Of a stretch of 64,000 nt of DNA, positions 8,220 through 16,230 are shown in pieces. The notes under the pieces are model-generated. The model did no database searches. It was not told the origin of the DNA and saw only the letters and a program-made list of their open reading frames with translations. The number at the start of each line of letters is the position of its first letter. The stretch's first letter is position 1. The position numbers and the translations under genes are program-made. Source of the DNA: Micromonospora costi (GTDB taxonomy: Bacteria; Actinomycetota; Actinomycetes; Mycobacteriales; Micromonosporaceae); the NCBI RefSeq assembly GCF_003626655.1, contig NZ_RBAN01000001.1:372001-436000 (forward strand), written 5' to 3'.

Positions 8220-9373
8220 TGGCGATGCTCCCGTACGGCCGCCAGACGGTCACCGAGGAGGACATCGAGGCGGTCGCCGCGGTGCTGCGCACCGACTGGC
8301 TCACCACCGGCCCGCAGGTCGAGGGCTTCGAGGCCGACCTGGCGAAGTGGACCGGCGGGGTGGGCTGCGCCTCGGTCTCGAACGGCACCGCAGCGCTGCA
8401 CGTGGCGTACGCGGCGGCCGGCGTGGGCCCGGGCGACGAGGTGATCGTCCCGCCGATGACGTTCGTGGCGACGGCCAGCAGCGCGGCGCTGCTCGGCGCG
8501 AAGATCGTCTTCGCCGACGTCGAGGAGGAGACCTTCACCCTCGACCCGGCGGCCGCGGCCGCCGCGACCACCTCCCGCACGAAGGTGGTCTCGGCCGTGG
8601 ACTACGCCGGTCACCCCGCGGACTACGACGCGCTACGCGCGGCGCTGCGGGGGTCGGACGCGCTGCTGCTGGCCGACGCCGCGCACTCGATCGGCGCGAC
8701 GTACCGCGGCCGGCCGGTCGGTACGCTCGCCGACCTCACCACGTTCTCGTTCTTCCCGACCAAGCACCTCACCACCGGCGAGGGCGGGGCGGTCGCCGCA
8801 CCGGATCCGGGTCTGCTCGAGCGGGCCCGGCGGTTCCGCAACATCGGGCTCGTCCGCGACCGCGCCGAGCAGCGCTGGCCGGACGAGGGCGGTTGGCACC
8901 AGGAGGTGCACGAGTTCGGGCTGAACTACCGGCTGCCGGACGTGCTCTGCGCGCTCGGCCGCGCCCAGCTGCGCCGGCTCGACGCCTTCCTGGCCCGCCG
9001 GGCCGAACTGGTGGCCCGCTACGACGAGGCGTTGGCCGGCCTGGACGGCGTGCTCACCCCGGGCCGCCGCTCCTGGGCCGAGCCGGCCTGGCACCTCTAC
9101 CCGATCCGGGTGCTCGACGGGCGTCGTCGCGAGGTCTACGACGCGATGCGGGCGGCCGGCATCGGCGTGCAGGTGAACTACATCCCCGTGCACTGGCACC
9201 CGGCCTTCGCGGACCTGGGTTACCGGCGCGGGTCCTGTCCGGTGGCCGAATCGTTCTACACTCAGCAGCTCTCGCTGCCGCTCTACCCGACGTTGAGCGA
9301 CGCCGACCAGGACCGCGTCATCGACGCGCTCGGTGCGGCGCTGCGCGGACGTCCCGCGTCCGCCGTCGCCTGA
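8219..9373 (+). CDS. pseC: UDP-4-amino-4,6-dideoxy-L-AltNAc transaminase
   Basis: PLP-dependent DegT/DnrJ/EryC1 aminotransferase that aminates C4 of the PseB product. At 384 residues it has the family length. Features are NGTAALHVAYAA near 55, VPPMTFVATASSA near 78, LLADAAHSIGA near 150 and the PLP lysine in FFPTKHLTTGEGG (about K182), followed by FGLNYRLPD and GVQVNYIPVHWHP, the latter typical of PseC. Start ATG 8219 overlaps the pseB TGA by one base; ATG 8225 is also possible. The genes pseB, pseC and 9384 run with almost no gap. Confidence 0.95.
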   Translation: MAMLPYGRQTVTEEDIEAVAAVLRTDWLTTGPQVEGFEADLAKWTGGVGCASVSNGTAALHVAYAAAGVGPGDEVIVPPMTFVATASSAALLGAKIVFADVEEETFTLDPAAAAAATTSRTKVVSAVDYAGHPADYDALRAALRGSDALLLADAAHSIGATYRGRPVGTLADLTTFSFFPTKHLTTGEGGAVAAPDPGLLERARRFRNIGLVRDRAEQRWPDEGGWHQEVHEFGLNYRLPDVLCALGRAQLRRLDAFLARRAELVARYDEALAGLDGVLTPGRRSWAEPAWHLYPIRVLDGRRREVYDAMRAAGIGVQVNYIPVHWHPAFADLGYRRGSCPVAESFYTQQLSLPLYPTLSDADQDRVIDALGAALRGRPASAVA

Positions 9374-9383
9374 TGGGACGCTG

Positions 9384-10226
9384 ATGCACCACGCCAACCA
9401 CTTCTACGGGCACGCCCACGTCCTCGCCCGCTACGCGGGCCTGGGCGAGGGGCACCCGCCGCGGATCAACGGGTACGTCCAGCACGGCTGGAACATCGGC
9501 GACGGCCTGGCCCCCGGCCACCCGTACGCCGACCGGACCCCGAGCCTGCTCTGGTCGGAGCAGACCCGCCGGCGCGCCTGGTCGGTGGGGCGGCGCAACG
9601 TGGTGGTCATCGGCGCGCCGTTCGTGTACCTGCTGGCCATGCGCCCGCAGGACCCGCCGGAGTCGGAGCGGGAGGGCACCATCTGGTACCCGTTCCACGG
9701 GTGGGAGGGGCAGCACGTCCGCGGCGACCACAAGGAGCTGATCGCCCGGATCCGGGACACCGAGCCCGGCCCGGTGACCGTGTGCCTCTACTGGCACGAG
9801 TACGGCATGCGCAAGGTGCGGCGGCTCTACGAGAACGCGGGCTTCCGGGTGATCTGCCACGGCTACCGCGGGCACTGGTGGAAGGACACCGACCCGCACT
9901 TCCTCGACAAGCAGCTCACCGAGCTGCGCCGGCACAAGCGGGTGGCGTCGAACCGCCTCACCAGCGCCATCTTCTACGGCATCGCCGCGGGGTGCGAACC
10001 GGCGGTGTACGGCGACCCGATGGTGCTCGCCAACGAGGACCCGACGTTCGGCGGGACCGCCCGGGTACGCCGCCAGTGGCCGGAGCTGCACGGCGAGTCG
10101 GTCGACCTGCCGACCGCCGTGGCGCTCGCCCGCGCCGAGTTGGGCACCGACCACCGCTGCACACCCGCCGAGCTGCGTGAGCTGCTCGGGTGGGCGAACC
10201 GCCAGGAGGGACGAGTTGACCACTGA
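9384..10226 (+). CDS. Unrecognised protein of the pse locus, candidate nonulosonate transferase
   Basis: I do not recognise this 280-residue soluble protein from a named family. It sits between pseC and the 10216 gene in the same transcript. The N-terminal half has FYGHAHVLARYAGL, INGYVQHGWNIGDG and IWYPFHGWEGQHV; the C-terminal half has a Rossmann-like VTVCLYWHEYGMRKVRRLYENAG and a SNRLTSAIFYGIAAG segment followed by an acidic YGDP. This two-half layout, with a serine/threonine-rich loop before a helix, is reminiscent of GT-B transferases that use CMP-nonulosonates. It is the best local candidate for pseudaminyl transfer, but this is inference. Start ATG 9384 is 10 bases after the pseC stop. 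Confidence 0.5.
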   Translation: MHHANHFYGHAHVLARYAGLGEGHPPRINGYVQHGWNIGDGLAPGHPYADRTPSLLWSEQTRRRAWSVGRRNVVVIGAPFVYLLAMRPQDPPESEREGTIWYPFHGWEGQHVRGDHKELIARIRDTEPGPVTVCLYWHEYGMRKVRRLYENAGFRVICHGYRGHWWKDTDPHFLDKQLTELRRHKRVASNRLTSAIFYGIAAGCEPAVYGDPMVLANEDPTFGGTARVRRQWPELHGESVDLPTAVALARAELGTDHRCTPAELRELLGWANRQEGRVDH

Positions 10227-12027
10227 GACGGCGCCCGCCGACCGGATCGAACTGCCGGGCGGGGAGATGCTGACCTGGTCCGACCTGCCGGAGAAGCGGC
10301 TGGCCGACGGTGGCCCGCTGGCCGCGCTGGCGGCCCGGATCGCGCCGCCCGGCTCCCGCGTGCTGCTGGCCGGGCCGCACGACCCGGCGCTGCTCGACCG
10401 GCTCGCGCACGCCGAGGTGACCTGCCTGCTGCGCAGCTACCCCGACGCCGTGGCGCTGGCCGACCGCACCGCCCGAGTGCTGGTGGGCGGCCCGGCCGGC
10501 CTGCCCGACGGCGAGCTGTTCGACGTGGTGGTCGCCGGAGCCGGCCTGGCCGCGGTCGAGTCGGTGGAGGGCGCGCGCCTCGGCTGGGACGGCGTGCTCG
10601 CCCGGCTGGCCGGCGCGCTGCGCCCCGGCGGCGCCCTGCTGCTGCGCGTGGACAACCCGCTGGGGCTGGGGCGGCTGGTCGACACCACCCCCTGGTACGC
10701 CCGCCGCGACGACGCCGCCTGGACCATCTCCGGCGTGCTGGACGCCGGCCACCCGGCGAACCGGGCGCAGCTGGACGACCGCCTGGCCGCCGCGGGACTG
10801 GAGCCGGCCGCCTGTTTCGCCGCGTACCCGGACGCGGGGGCGACCGTCCTCGTCGACGCCGGAGCCCTGGAGCGGCGCACCACCTCCGGGCTCCTCGACG
10901 CCGTGCTGCACGGCGCCTGCGCCGGCCGCGACCCGCGCGAGTCCGTGCTCCAGGACCCGGCCCGGCTGGCCGTCGACGCCCTGTACGCGGGGCAGGCCGC
11001 CGCGCTGGCCCCCGGCTGGCTGGCGCTGGCCCGCCGGGCGCCGGCCGGCGTCACCGGGACGCCGGAGGACCTGCCGGTCGCGCTGGTGCAGACCGGTCCG
11101 CCCGGCGCCGAGGTGGTCGAGATCGTCGACGGCCCCCAGGGCTGGCGGTGGCGGGTCACCGCGTCCGCCGACCGGGGCGGGTCGCCGACCGCGCCGTTCG
11201 CGAGCCGGGAGCTGGCGTACCGGGACCTGGCCGCGCTCGACGGGCAGCCGGTGCCACCGGGTCGCCTGCTGCGCACCCTGCTCCTCGACGCGGCCGTGCG
11301 CCGCGACCTCGACGCGCTGCGCGGGCTGCTGCGCGGGTACGCGGACTGGCTGGCCGGGCAGGCCGACGCGGACGACCGGCTTGCCGACGCGGCGGCGCTG
11401 GCCGGCGCCGACAACCTGGTGGTCGCCGACGGCCGGTACGCGCTGCTCGACGCGAGCTGGCGCGCCACCGAGCCGATCGCCCGCGACGTCGTGCTCGCCC
11501 GCGGCCTGTGGCGGTTCGCCGCGGCGCTGCTCACGGGCGGCTACGCCCACCCGTGGCCGTCCACGCTGGACGTCGCGGGCCTCACCGTGGTGCTCGGCGG
11601 CCTCGCCGGGCACGACCTGGACCGGGCCACCGTCTCGGCGGCCGTGGAGACCGAGGCCGCCGTCACCGCGGCGGTACGCGGGCTGGACGCCGAGGGACGG
11701 GTGACCCTCGCGACCGAGCTGCGGGCCGTCGAGCCGACCGACCCGCCGGCCGGCCCCCGCAGCTACCAGCAGCTGCACGAGGCCTGGCTGCGCCAGCGGG
11801 AGGAGCTGAGCCGGCTCGCCGCGCTGCAGAAGTGGACCGACGAACTGCTCACCTCGCGGGAGAGGGCGCTGCGCCGGGCCGAGGCCACCATCAACCTGCT
11901 GAGCGGGTCGCTCAGTTACCGGGTCGGCCGGCTCGCCGTCACGCCGGCCCGTCTGGCGAAGCGGGGCGCCCGGGCGGCCAAGCGCCGTGCGCGCGACGTC
12001 CTCGCGCCGAAGAAGGAGCAGCCGTGA
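10216..12027 (+). CDS. Methyltransferase-like protein with C-terminal coiled coil
   Basis: A 603-residue protein. Residues about 30-220 look like a class I SAM-methyltransferase fold (SRVLLAGPHD for motif I, ELFDVVVAGAGL, then ALRPGGALLLRV), but the glycine-rich SAM loop is degenerate, so activity is uncertain. A middle region of about 250 residues with YALLDASWR and LARGLWRFAAALL is unknown. The end is a heptad-rich coiled coil (LHEAWLRQREELSRL onward) and a basic tail with LSGSLSYRVGRL, a type of ending common in actinobacterial polysaccharide-assembly proteins. Start TTG 10216 has CAGGAGGG upstream and overlaps the previous gene by 11 bases. Likely a glycan modifier or chain-length organiser. 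Confidence 0.6.
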   Translation: MTTETAPADRIELPGGEMLTWSDLPEKRLADGGPLAALAARIAPPGSRVLLAGPHDPALLDRLAHAEVTCLLRSYPDAVALADRTARVLVGGPAGLPDGELFDVVVAGAGLAAVESVEGARLGWDGVLARLAGALRPGGALLLRVDNPLGLGRLVDTTPWYARRDDAAWTISGVLDAGHPANRAQLDDRLAAAGLEPAACFAAYPDAGATVLVDAGALERRTTSGLLDAVLHGACAGRDPRESVLQDPARLAVDALYAGQAAALAPGWLALARRAPAGVTGTPEDLPVALVQTGPPGAEVVEIVDGPQGWRWRVTASADRGGSPTAPFASRELAYRDLAALDGQPVPPGRLLRTLLLDAAVRRDLDALRGLLRGYADWLAGQADADDRLADAAALAGADNLVVADGRYALLDASWRATEPIARDVVLARGLWRFAAALLTGGYAHPWPSTLDVAGLTVVLGGLAGHDLDRATVSAAVETEAAVTAAVRGLDAEGRVTLATELRAVEPTDPPAGPRSYQQLHEAWLRQREELSRLAALQKWTDELLTSRERALRRAEATINLLSGSLSYRVGRLAVTPARLAKRGARAAKRRARDVLAPKKEQP

Positions 12028-12046
12028 CCGCGCGGAGGTGCCGCTG

Positions 12047-12775
12047 ATGCGGATCGTGGGAATCGTCCAGGCCCGGATGGGCTCGTCCCGGCTGCCGGGC
12101 AAGGTACTGCGCCCGCTCGCCGGCCGCAGCGTGCTCGGCCGCGTCGTCCGGGCCGCGCGGGACAGCGGTCAGCTCGCCGACCTGGTGGTGGCGACCAGCA
12201 CCGACGCGGTCGACGACGCGGTGGCCGTGGAGTGTGAGCGGCTCGGCGTCCCGTGCCACCGGGGCCCGGTGGACGACGTGCTGAGCCGGTTCGTCGGCGC
12301 GCTGGACGCGCACCCCGGTGACGCGGTCATGCGCTTCACGGCCGACTGCCCGCTGCTCGACCCGGAGATCATCACGCTCGTGGCGTCGGTCTACCGGGCG
12401 GTGCCGGGGCTCGACTACGCGAGCACGTCCATCGCGCGTACGCTGCCGCGCGGCCTCGACGTGGAGATCATCCGGGCCGAGGCGCTGCGCACCCTCGACC
12501 GGCTCGCCACCGACCACCACCGGGTGCACGTCACGTCGTACGCGTACAGCCACCCGGAGCTGTTCCGGGTGCTCGGGGTGACCCTCACCCCGGACCGCTC
12601 GGGGCTGCGGCTCACGCTCGACACCGAGCAGGACTGGAACCTGGTGCGGGCCGTCGTGGACCACTTCGGCGACGTGAGCGTGCCGCTGGCCAAGCTCGCC
12701 GACTGGCTCGACGGGCAGCCGGCGCTGCGCGCGCTCAACGCCGACGTCCGGCAGAAGCAACTGGAGGAGTCCTGA
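12047..12775 (+). CDS. pseF: Cytidylyltransferase of the SpsF/PseF type
   Basis: Expected to activate pseudaminic acid as CMP-Pse. The 242-residue protein opens with IVGIVQARMGSSRLPGKVL, the nucleotide-binding loop of the SpsF/NeuA-like cytidylyltransferases, followed by VVATSTDAVDD, RGPVDDVLSRF, MRFTADCPLLDPE and RLTLDTEQDW. It is of the SpsF subgroup rather than the Campylobacter PseF subgroup, but its place between the other pse genes and the lack of another CMP-transferase in the window support the role. The preferred start is ATG 12047; an upstream GTG would overlap the previous gene. Confidence 0.82.
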   Translation: MRIVGIVQARMGSSRLPGKVLRPLAGRSVLGRVVRAARDSGQLADLVVATSTDAVDDAVAVECERLGVPCHRGPVDDVLSRFVGALDAHPGDAVMRFTADCPLLDPEIITLVASVYRAVPGLDYASTSIARTLPRGLDVEIIRAEALRTLDRLATDHHRVHVTSYAYSHPELFRVLGVTLTPDRSGLRLTLDTEQDWNLVRAVVDHFGDVSVPLAKLADWLDGQPALRALNADVRQKQLEES

Positions 12776-12786
12776 GCACGGTCCGG

Positions 12787-13830
12787 GTGGGCCTGCGCTG
12801 CGACGCCGGGCCCCGGCGCGGGGTCGGCCACCTCGTCCGTTCGCTGGCGCTCGGCGAGGAGTTCCTGGCCCGTGGCGCCCAGGTCGAGATGTTCGGCTCC
12901 GTCGAGTCGGTGGGCTGGGCGGCCGCACAGCTCGCGGCGCGCGGCATCCCGCTGCACCCCGGTCCGGAGACCCCAGCCGAGCTGGTCGAGACCGCCCGCC
13001 GGCACCGCCTGGACGTCATGGTCCTCGACTCGTACGAGCTGGACCCGGCCGGTGCGGGCGCGCTGCGTGCCGCCGGCGTGGTCACGCTCGCCGTCGTGGA
13101 CGACGACACCCGGGGCCAGGACGCCGACGTGTACGTCGACCAGAACTTCGGCACCGAGATCGACGCGCCCGCGTCGCGGCTGCTCGCCGGGTCCGCGTAC
13201 GCCCTGCTGCGCGACTCGGTGGTGGCCGCCCGGCCGCCGGCGCCCCGGCCCCCGACGCCGGCCGGGCGTCCCCGGGTGCTCGCGTTCTTCGGCGGCACCG
13301 ACGCGGTCGGCGCCGCGCCGGTGCTGGCGCGGGTGCTGTTCGCGACCGGGCACCCGATGGAGCTGACCGTCGTCGTGGGCCGCCCCGAGATCGAGGCGGA
13401 GCTGGAGGACGTCAGCCCGGGTCGCGGGCAGGTGCTGCGCCCGGTGCCGCCCACCGACCGGCTGCCCGCGCTGATCGCCGAGGCGGACCTCGTGGTGAGC
13501 GCCGCCGGCACCTCCACCTGGGAACTCTGCTGCCTGGGCGCCCCGGCCGCGCTCGTCTGCGTGGTCGACAACCAGCGCGAGTCGTACCACCGGGTCGTGC
13601 GGCACGGCCTGGTCGCCGGGCTGGGCGAGCTGCCGGAGCTGGCGGCCGGCGGGATGGCCGGGCGGACGGCCCGGGCGGCCGCCGCGCGGACCCTGCACGG
13701 CCTGCTCTCCTCGCCCGAGCGGCGCGCCGGGCTGTCGGCGCGCGCCTGGGCCGCCGTGGACGGGCGGGGTCGCGCCCGGGTGGCGGACGCCGTGTTCGAG
13801 GCACTGCGCGCGGCCACGCTGACCCGCTGA
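12787..13830 (+). CDS. pseG: UDP-2,4-diacetamido-2,4,6-trideoxy-L-altropyranose hydrolase
   Basis: Removes UDP to give the free sugar that PseI condenses. The protein is GT28/MurG-like: RCDAGPRRGVGHLVRSLALGEEF at the N-terminus is the PseG signature (catalytic His in GVGHLVR), later FFGGTDAVGA and SAAGTSTWELCCLGAP bind the nucleotide. Length 347 fits. The listed start is GTG 12787, yet the conserved first strand begins two residues earlier and the Shine-Dalgarno GGAGGAG at 12763-12769 sits 17 bases away. CTG 12772, overlapping the pseF stop as CTGA, is better spaced and may be the true start. Confidence 0.9.
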   Translation: MGLRCDAGPRRGVGHLVRSLALGEEFLARGAQVEMFGSVESVGWAAAQLAARGIPLHPGPETPAELVETARRHRLDVMVLDSYELDPAGAGALRAAGVVTLAVVDDDTRGQDADVYVDQNFGTEIDAPASRLLAGSAYALLRDSVVAARPPAPRPPTPAGRPRVLAFFGGTDAVGAAPVLARVLFATGHPMELTVVVGRPEIEAELEDVSPGRGQVLRPVPPTDRLPALIAEADLVVSAAGTSTWELCCLGAPAALVCVVDNQRESYHRVVRHGLVAGLGELPELAAGGMAGRTARAAAARTLHGLLSSPERRAGLSARAWAAVDGRGRARVADAVFEALRAATLTR

Positions 13831-13876
13831 AAACACCGGTCGTACGGGTGTACGAAAGTGCTGCTAGGGTGGGCTC

Positions 13877-14506
13877 ATGACGCAGGCCGCCTACCAGCCG
13901 TCGATGCTCGACCTGACCGACGCCGGCCCGTCGCTGGGGCCCCTGTCCCCGCGCCGCCACGTGCTCACCCGGGGCGCCTGGGTCGACCACCTGCCCGGCT
14001 GGGTGCGGGGCTCCGACCAGGTGCTCGACGTCCTGCTCCGCGACGTGCCGTGGCGGGCCGAGCGCCGCACGATGTACGACGCCGAGGTCGACGTGCCGAG
14101 GCTGCTCTGCTGGTACGACGGCGCCCGCGAGCTGCCGCACCCGGTGCTCACCGCGGCGCGGGAGGCGCTCACCCGGCACTACGCCGCCGAGCTGGGTGAG
14201 CCGTTCGTGACCGCGGGCATGTGCCTCTACCGCACGGGCCGCGACAGCGTGGCCTGGCACGGCGACACGATCGGCCGGTCTGCCCACACCGACACGATGG
14301 TCGCGATCGTCTCCTTCGGAGCGCCCCGGCCGCTGCTGCTGCGCCCGCGCGGCGGCGGCGAGAGCCTGCGTTTCCCGCTCGGGCACGGCGACCTCATCGT
14401 GATGGGTGGCTCCTGCCAGCGCACCTGGGAGCACGCCGTCCCGAAGACAACCCGCGCCACAGGCCCCCGGGTGAGCGTCCAGTTCCGCCCGATCAACGTG
14501 GCCTGA
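13877..14506 (+). CDS. AlkB-like Fe(II)/2-oxoglutarate dioxygenase
   Basis: A 209-residue AlkB-family protein, probably removing alkyl lesions from nucleic acid bases by oxidative demethylation. Fe(II) ligands are H128 and D130 (AWHGD) and H186 (WEHAVP); the 2-oxoglutarate-binding arginines are in GPRVSVQFRP near residues 198 and 204. The nucleotide-recognition lid includes the DVPRLLCWYDG segment. It stands alone, 46 bases after pseG, and is not obviously part of the glycan cluster. Confidence 0.88.
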   Translation: MTQAAYQPSMLDLTDAGPSLGPLSPRRHVLTRGAWVDHLPGWVRGSDQVLDVLLRDVPWRAERRTMYDAEVDVPRLLCWYDGARELPHPVLTAAREALTRHYAAELGEPFVTAGMCLYRTGRDSVAWHGDTIGRSAHTDTMVAIVSFGAPRPLLLRPRGGGESLRFPLGHGDLIVMGGSCQRTWEHAVPKTTRATGPRVSVQFRPINVA

Positions 14507-14531
14507 CCCCGCGCGCGCCGCTCGTTTCTCT

Positions 14532-14606
14532 CCGCGATCTTGCAGTTTGGGCCCCTGTTCTGCGTTTTTTGCCGGAAATGCCGGGGCGGAAAGTGCAAGA
14601 TCGCGG
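14532..14606. repeat. Dispersed intergenic palindrome, type A copy 1
   Basis: Arms of 17 bases at 14532-14548 (CCGCGATCTTGCAGTTT) and 14590-14606 are complementary except for one base and enclose 41 bases. The inner part has GCCC and GGGC at matching positions. The same arms and the same 41-base spacer length recur at 23385-23459. It lies 26 bases after the AlkB gene and could act as a terminator. Confidence 0.8.
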
Positions 14607-14699
14607 GGGCGGGGGCACCGGCGCTCCCCGGGGCCGTGCTACAAACCACGCTCAGGGTCGATACCGCCCCCGTCATCCCTCTGACGCGAAGGGCGCGCC

Positions 14700-16043
14700 A
14701 TGACCCAGACCTCCACCGGACCGTCCCGGCGGTCACCCTGGTCCCTGCACGGCGACGGACGATCCGTACGCCCCGGCGACGTGGTCCACCCGGACGAACG
14801 GCTCTCCTGGCCGCGCACCGTCGGCGTCGGTGTGCAGCACGTGGTCGCGATGTTCGGCGCCACGTTCACCGTGCCGCTGATCACCGGCTTCCCGCCGGCC
14901 ACCACGCTCTTCTTCTCCGGGCTGGGCACGCTGCTGTTCCTGCTCATCACCGGCAACCGGCTGCCGTCGTACCTCGGCTCGTCGTTCGCGTTCATCGCCC
15001 CGGTGCTGGCCGCGAAGGCCGGTGGGGACATCGGCCCGGCGCTCGGCGGCATCCTCGTGGCCGGCGTGGCGCTGGCGCTGGTCGGCCTGGTGGTGCAGCT
15101 CGCCGGCTCCCGCTGGATCGACGCGCTGATGCCGCCCGTGGTCACCGGCGCCATCGTGGCGCTCATCGGGCTCAACTTGGCGCCGGTGGCCTGGGACGGC
15201 GGCGGCAGCGGCACCGGCGTGCTGGCCCAGCCGCTGATCGCCGTGGTCACCCTCGCCGCGATCCTGCTCGCGACGGTGGCCTTCCGCGGCTTCCTGGCCC
15301 GGCTGTCGATCCTCCTCGGCGTCCTCGTCGGCTGGCTGCTGGCCGCTCTCCTCGGCGACCTGGACCCGGCAGCGGTCACCGGGCTGCGGGAGGCCGCGTG
15401 GGTCGGGCTGCCCGACTTCCACGCGCCGACGTTCAGCCTGCGCGCCGTGGTGCTGGTCATTCCGGTGATCCTCGTGCTGATCGCCGAGAACGCCGGGCAC
15501 GTCAAGGCGGTCGCCGCGATGACGGGGCGCAACCTCGACCGGGACATGGGCCGCGCCTTCCTCGGCGACGGCCTCGCCACCGTCCTCGCGGGCACGGGCG
15601 GCGGCTCGGGCACCACCACGTACGCGGAGAACATCGGCGTGATGGCGGCGACCCGCGTCTACTCCACGGCCGCGTACTGGATCGCCGGGTTCGCGGCGGT
15701 GCTGCTCGGGCTCAGCCCGAAGTTCGGTGCGCTGATCCTCACCGTGCCGGCCGGCGTGCTGGGCGGCGCGACCACCGCGCTCTACGGGCTGATCGCCATC
15801 CTGGGCGCCCGGATCTGGATCGAGAACCGGGTGGACTTCCACGACCCGGTGAACCTCATGACCGCCGCCGTCGCGGTGATCGTCGGCGCAGCTAACTACA
15901 CCCTGACGGCCGGTGACCTCTCCTTCAACGGCATCGCCCTCGGGACGGCCGCCGCCCTGGTGATCTACCACGGCATGCGCCTGGTCGCCCGCCTCCGCGG
16001 CACGACCGCCGAGTCCCGTCGAGGCCCCGAACCCGAACTCTGA
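14700..16043 (+). CDS. Uracil/xanthine permease (NCS2 family)
   Basis: A 447-residue membrane transporter of the nucleobase-ascorbate family, proton-coupled uptake of uracil or xanthine. About 14 hydrophobic segments are visible. Family signatures are VQHVVAMFGATFTVPL near residue 45, GSSFAFIAP near 95, ILIAENAGHVKAV (the conserved Glu of the substrate site) and the GGSGTTTYAENIGVMAATRV motif with the second acidic group. The motif wording is closer to UraA than to XanQ-type carriers. No neighbour suggests a pathway. A large palindrome follows the stop. Confidence 0.88.
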   Translation: MTQTSTGPSRRSPWSLHGDGRSVRPGDVVHPDERLSWPRTVGVGVQHVVAMFGATFTVPLITGFPPATTLFFSGLGTLLFLLITGNRLPSYLGSSFAFIAPVLAAKAGGDIGPALGGILVAGVALALVGLVVQLAGSRWIDALMPPVVTGAIVALIGLNLAPVAWDGGGSGTGVLAQPLIAVVTLAAILLATVAFRGFLARLSILLGVLVGWLLAALLGDLDPAAVTGLREAAWVGLPDFHAPTFSLRAVVLVIPVILVLIAENAGHVKAVAAMTGRNLDRDMGRAFLGDGLATVLAGTGGGSGTTTYAENIGVMAATRVYSTAAYWIAGFAAVLLGLSPKFGALILTVPAGVLGGATTALYGLIAILGARIWIENRVDFHDPVNLMTAAVAVIVGAANYTLTAGDLSFNGIALGTAAALVIYHGMRLVARLRGTTAESRRGPEPEL

Positions 16044-16087
16044 CCCACCCCATCCGCGCCCGCCGTCACCCCGCACCCGTCCTCACG

Positions 16088-16150
16088 GGTTGATCATGAA
16101 GTTATTGCCCTCCCGACCGGCGTGTCGGCGCAATAACTTCATGATCAACC
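16088..16150. repeat. Intergenic palindrome, type B
   Basis: Perfect 21-base arms at 16088-16108 and 16130-16150 (start GGTTGATCATGAAGTT) enclose 21 bases that themselves contain CCGAC/GTCGG. It lies between the convergent ends of the permease and parC, so it probably also ends both transcripts. Confidence 0.85.
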
Positions 16151-16230
16151 GTGCACGGAACCGGGGTCGGGGGGCGGCGGCACAGGCACGGCGCCCCGGA
16201 CCGGTCGGTCCGGGGCGCCGTTCCTGCGGG

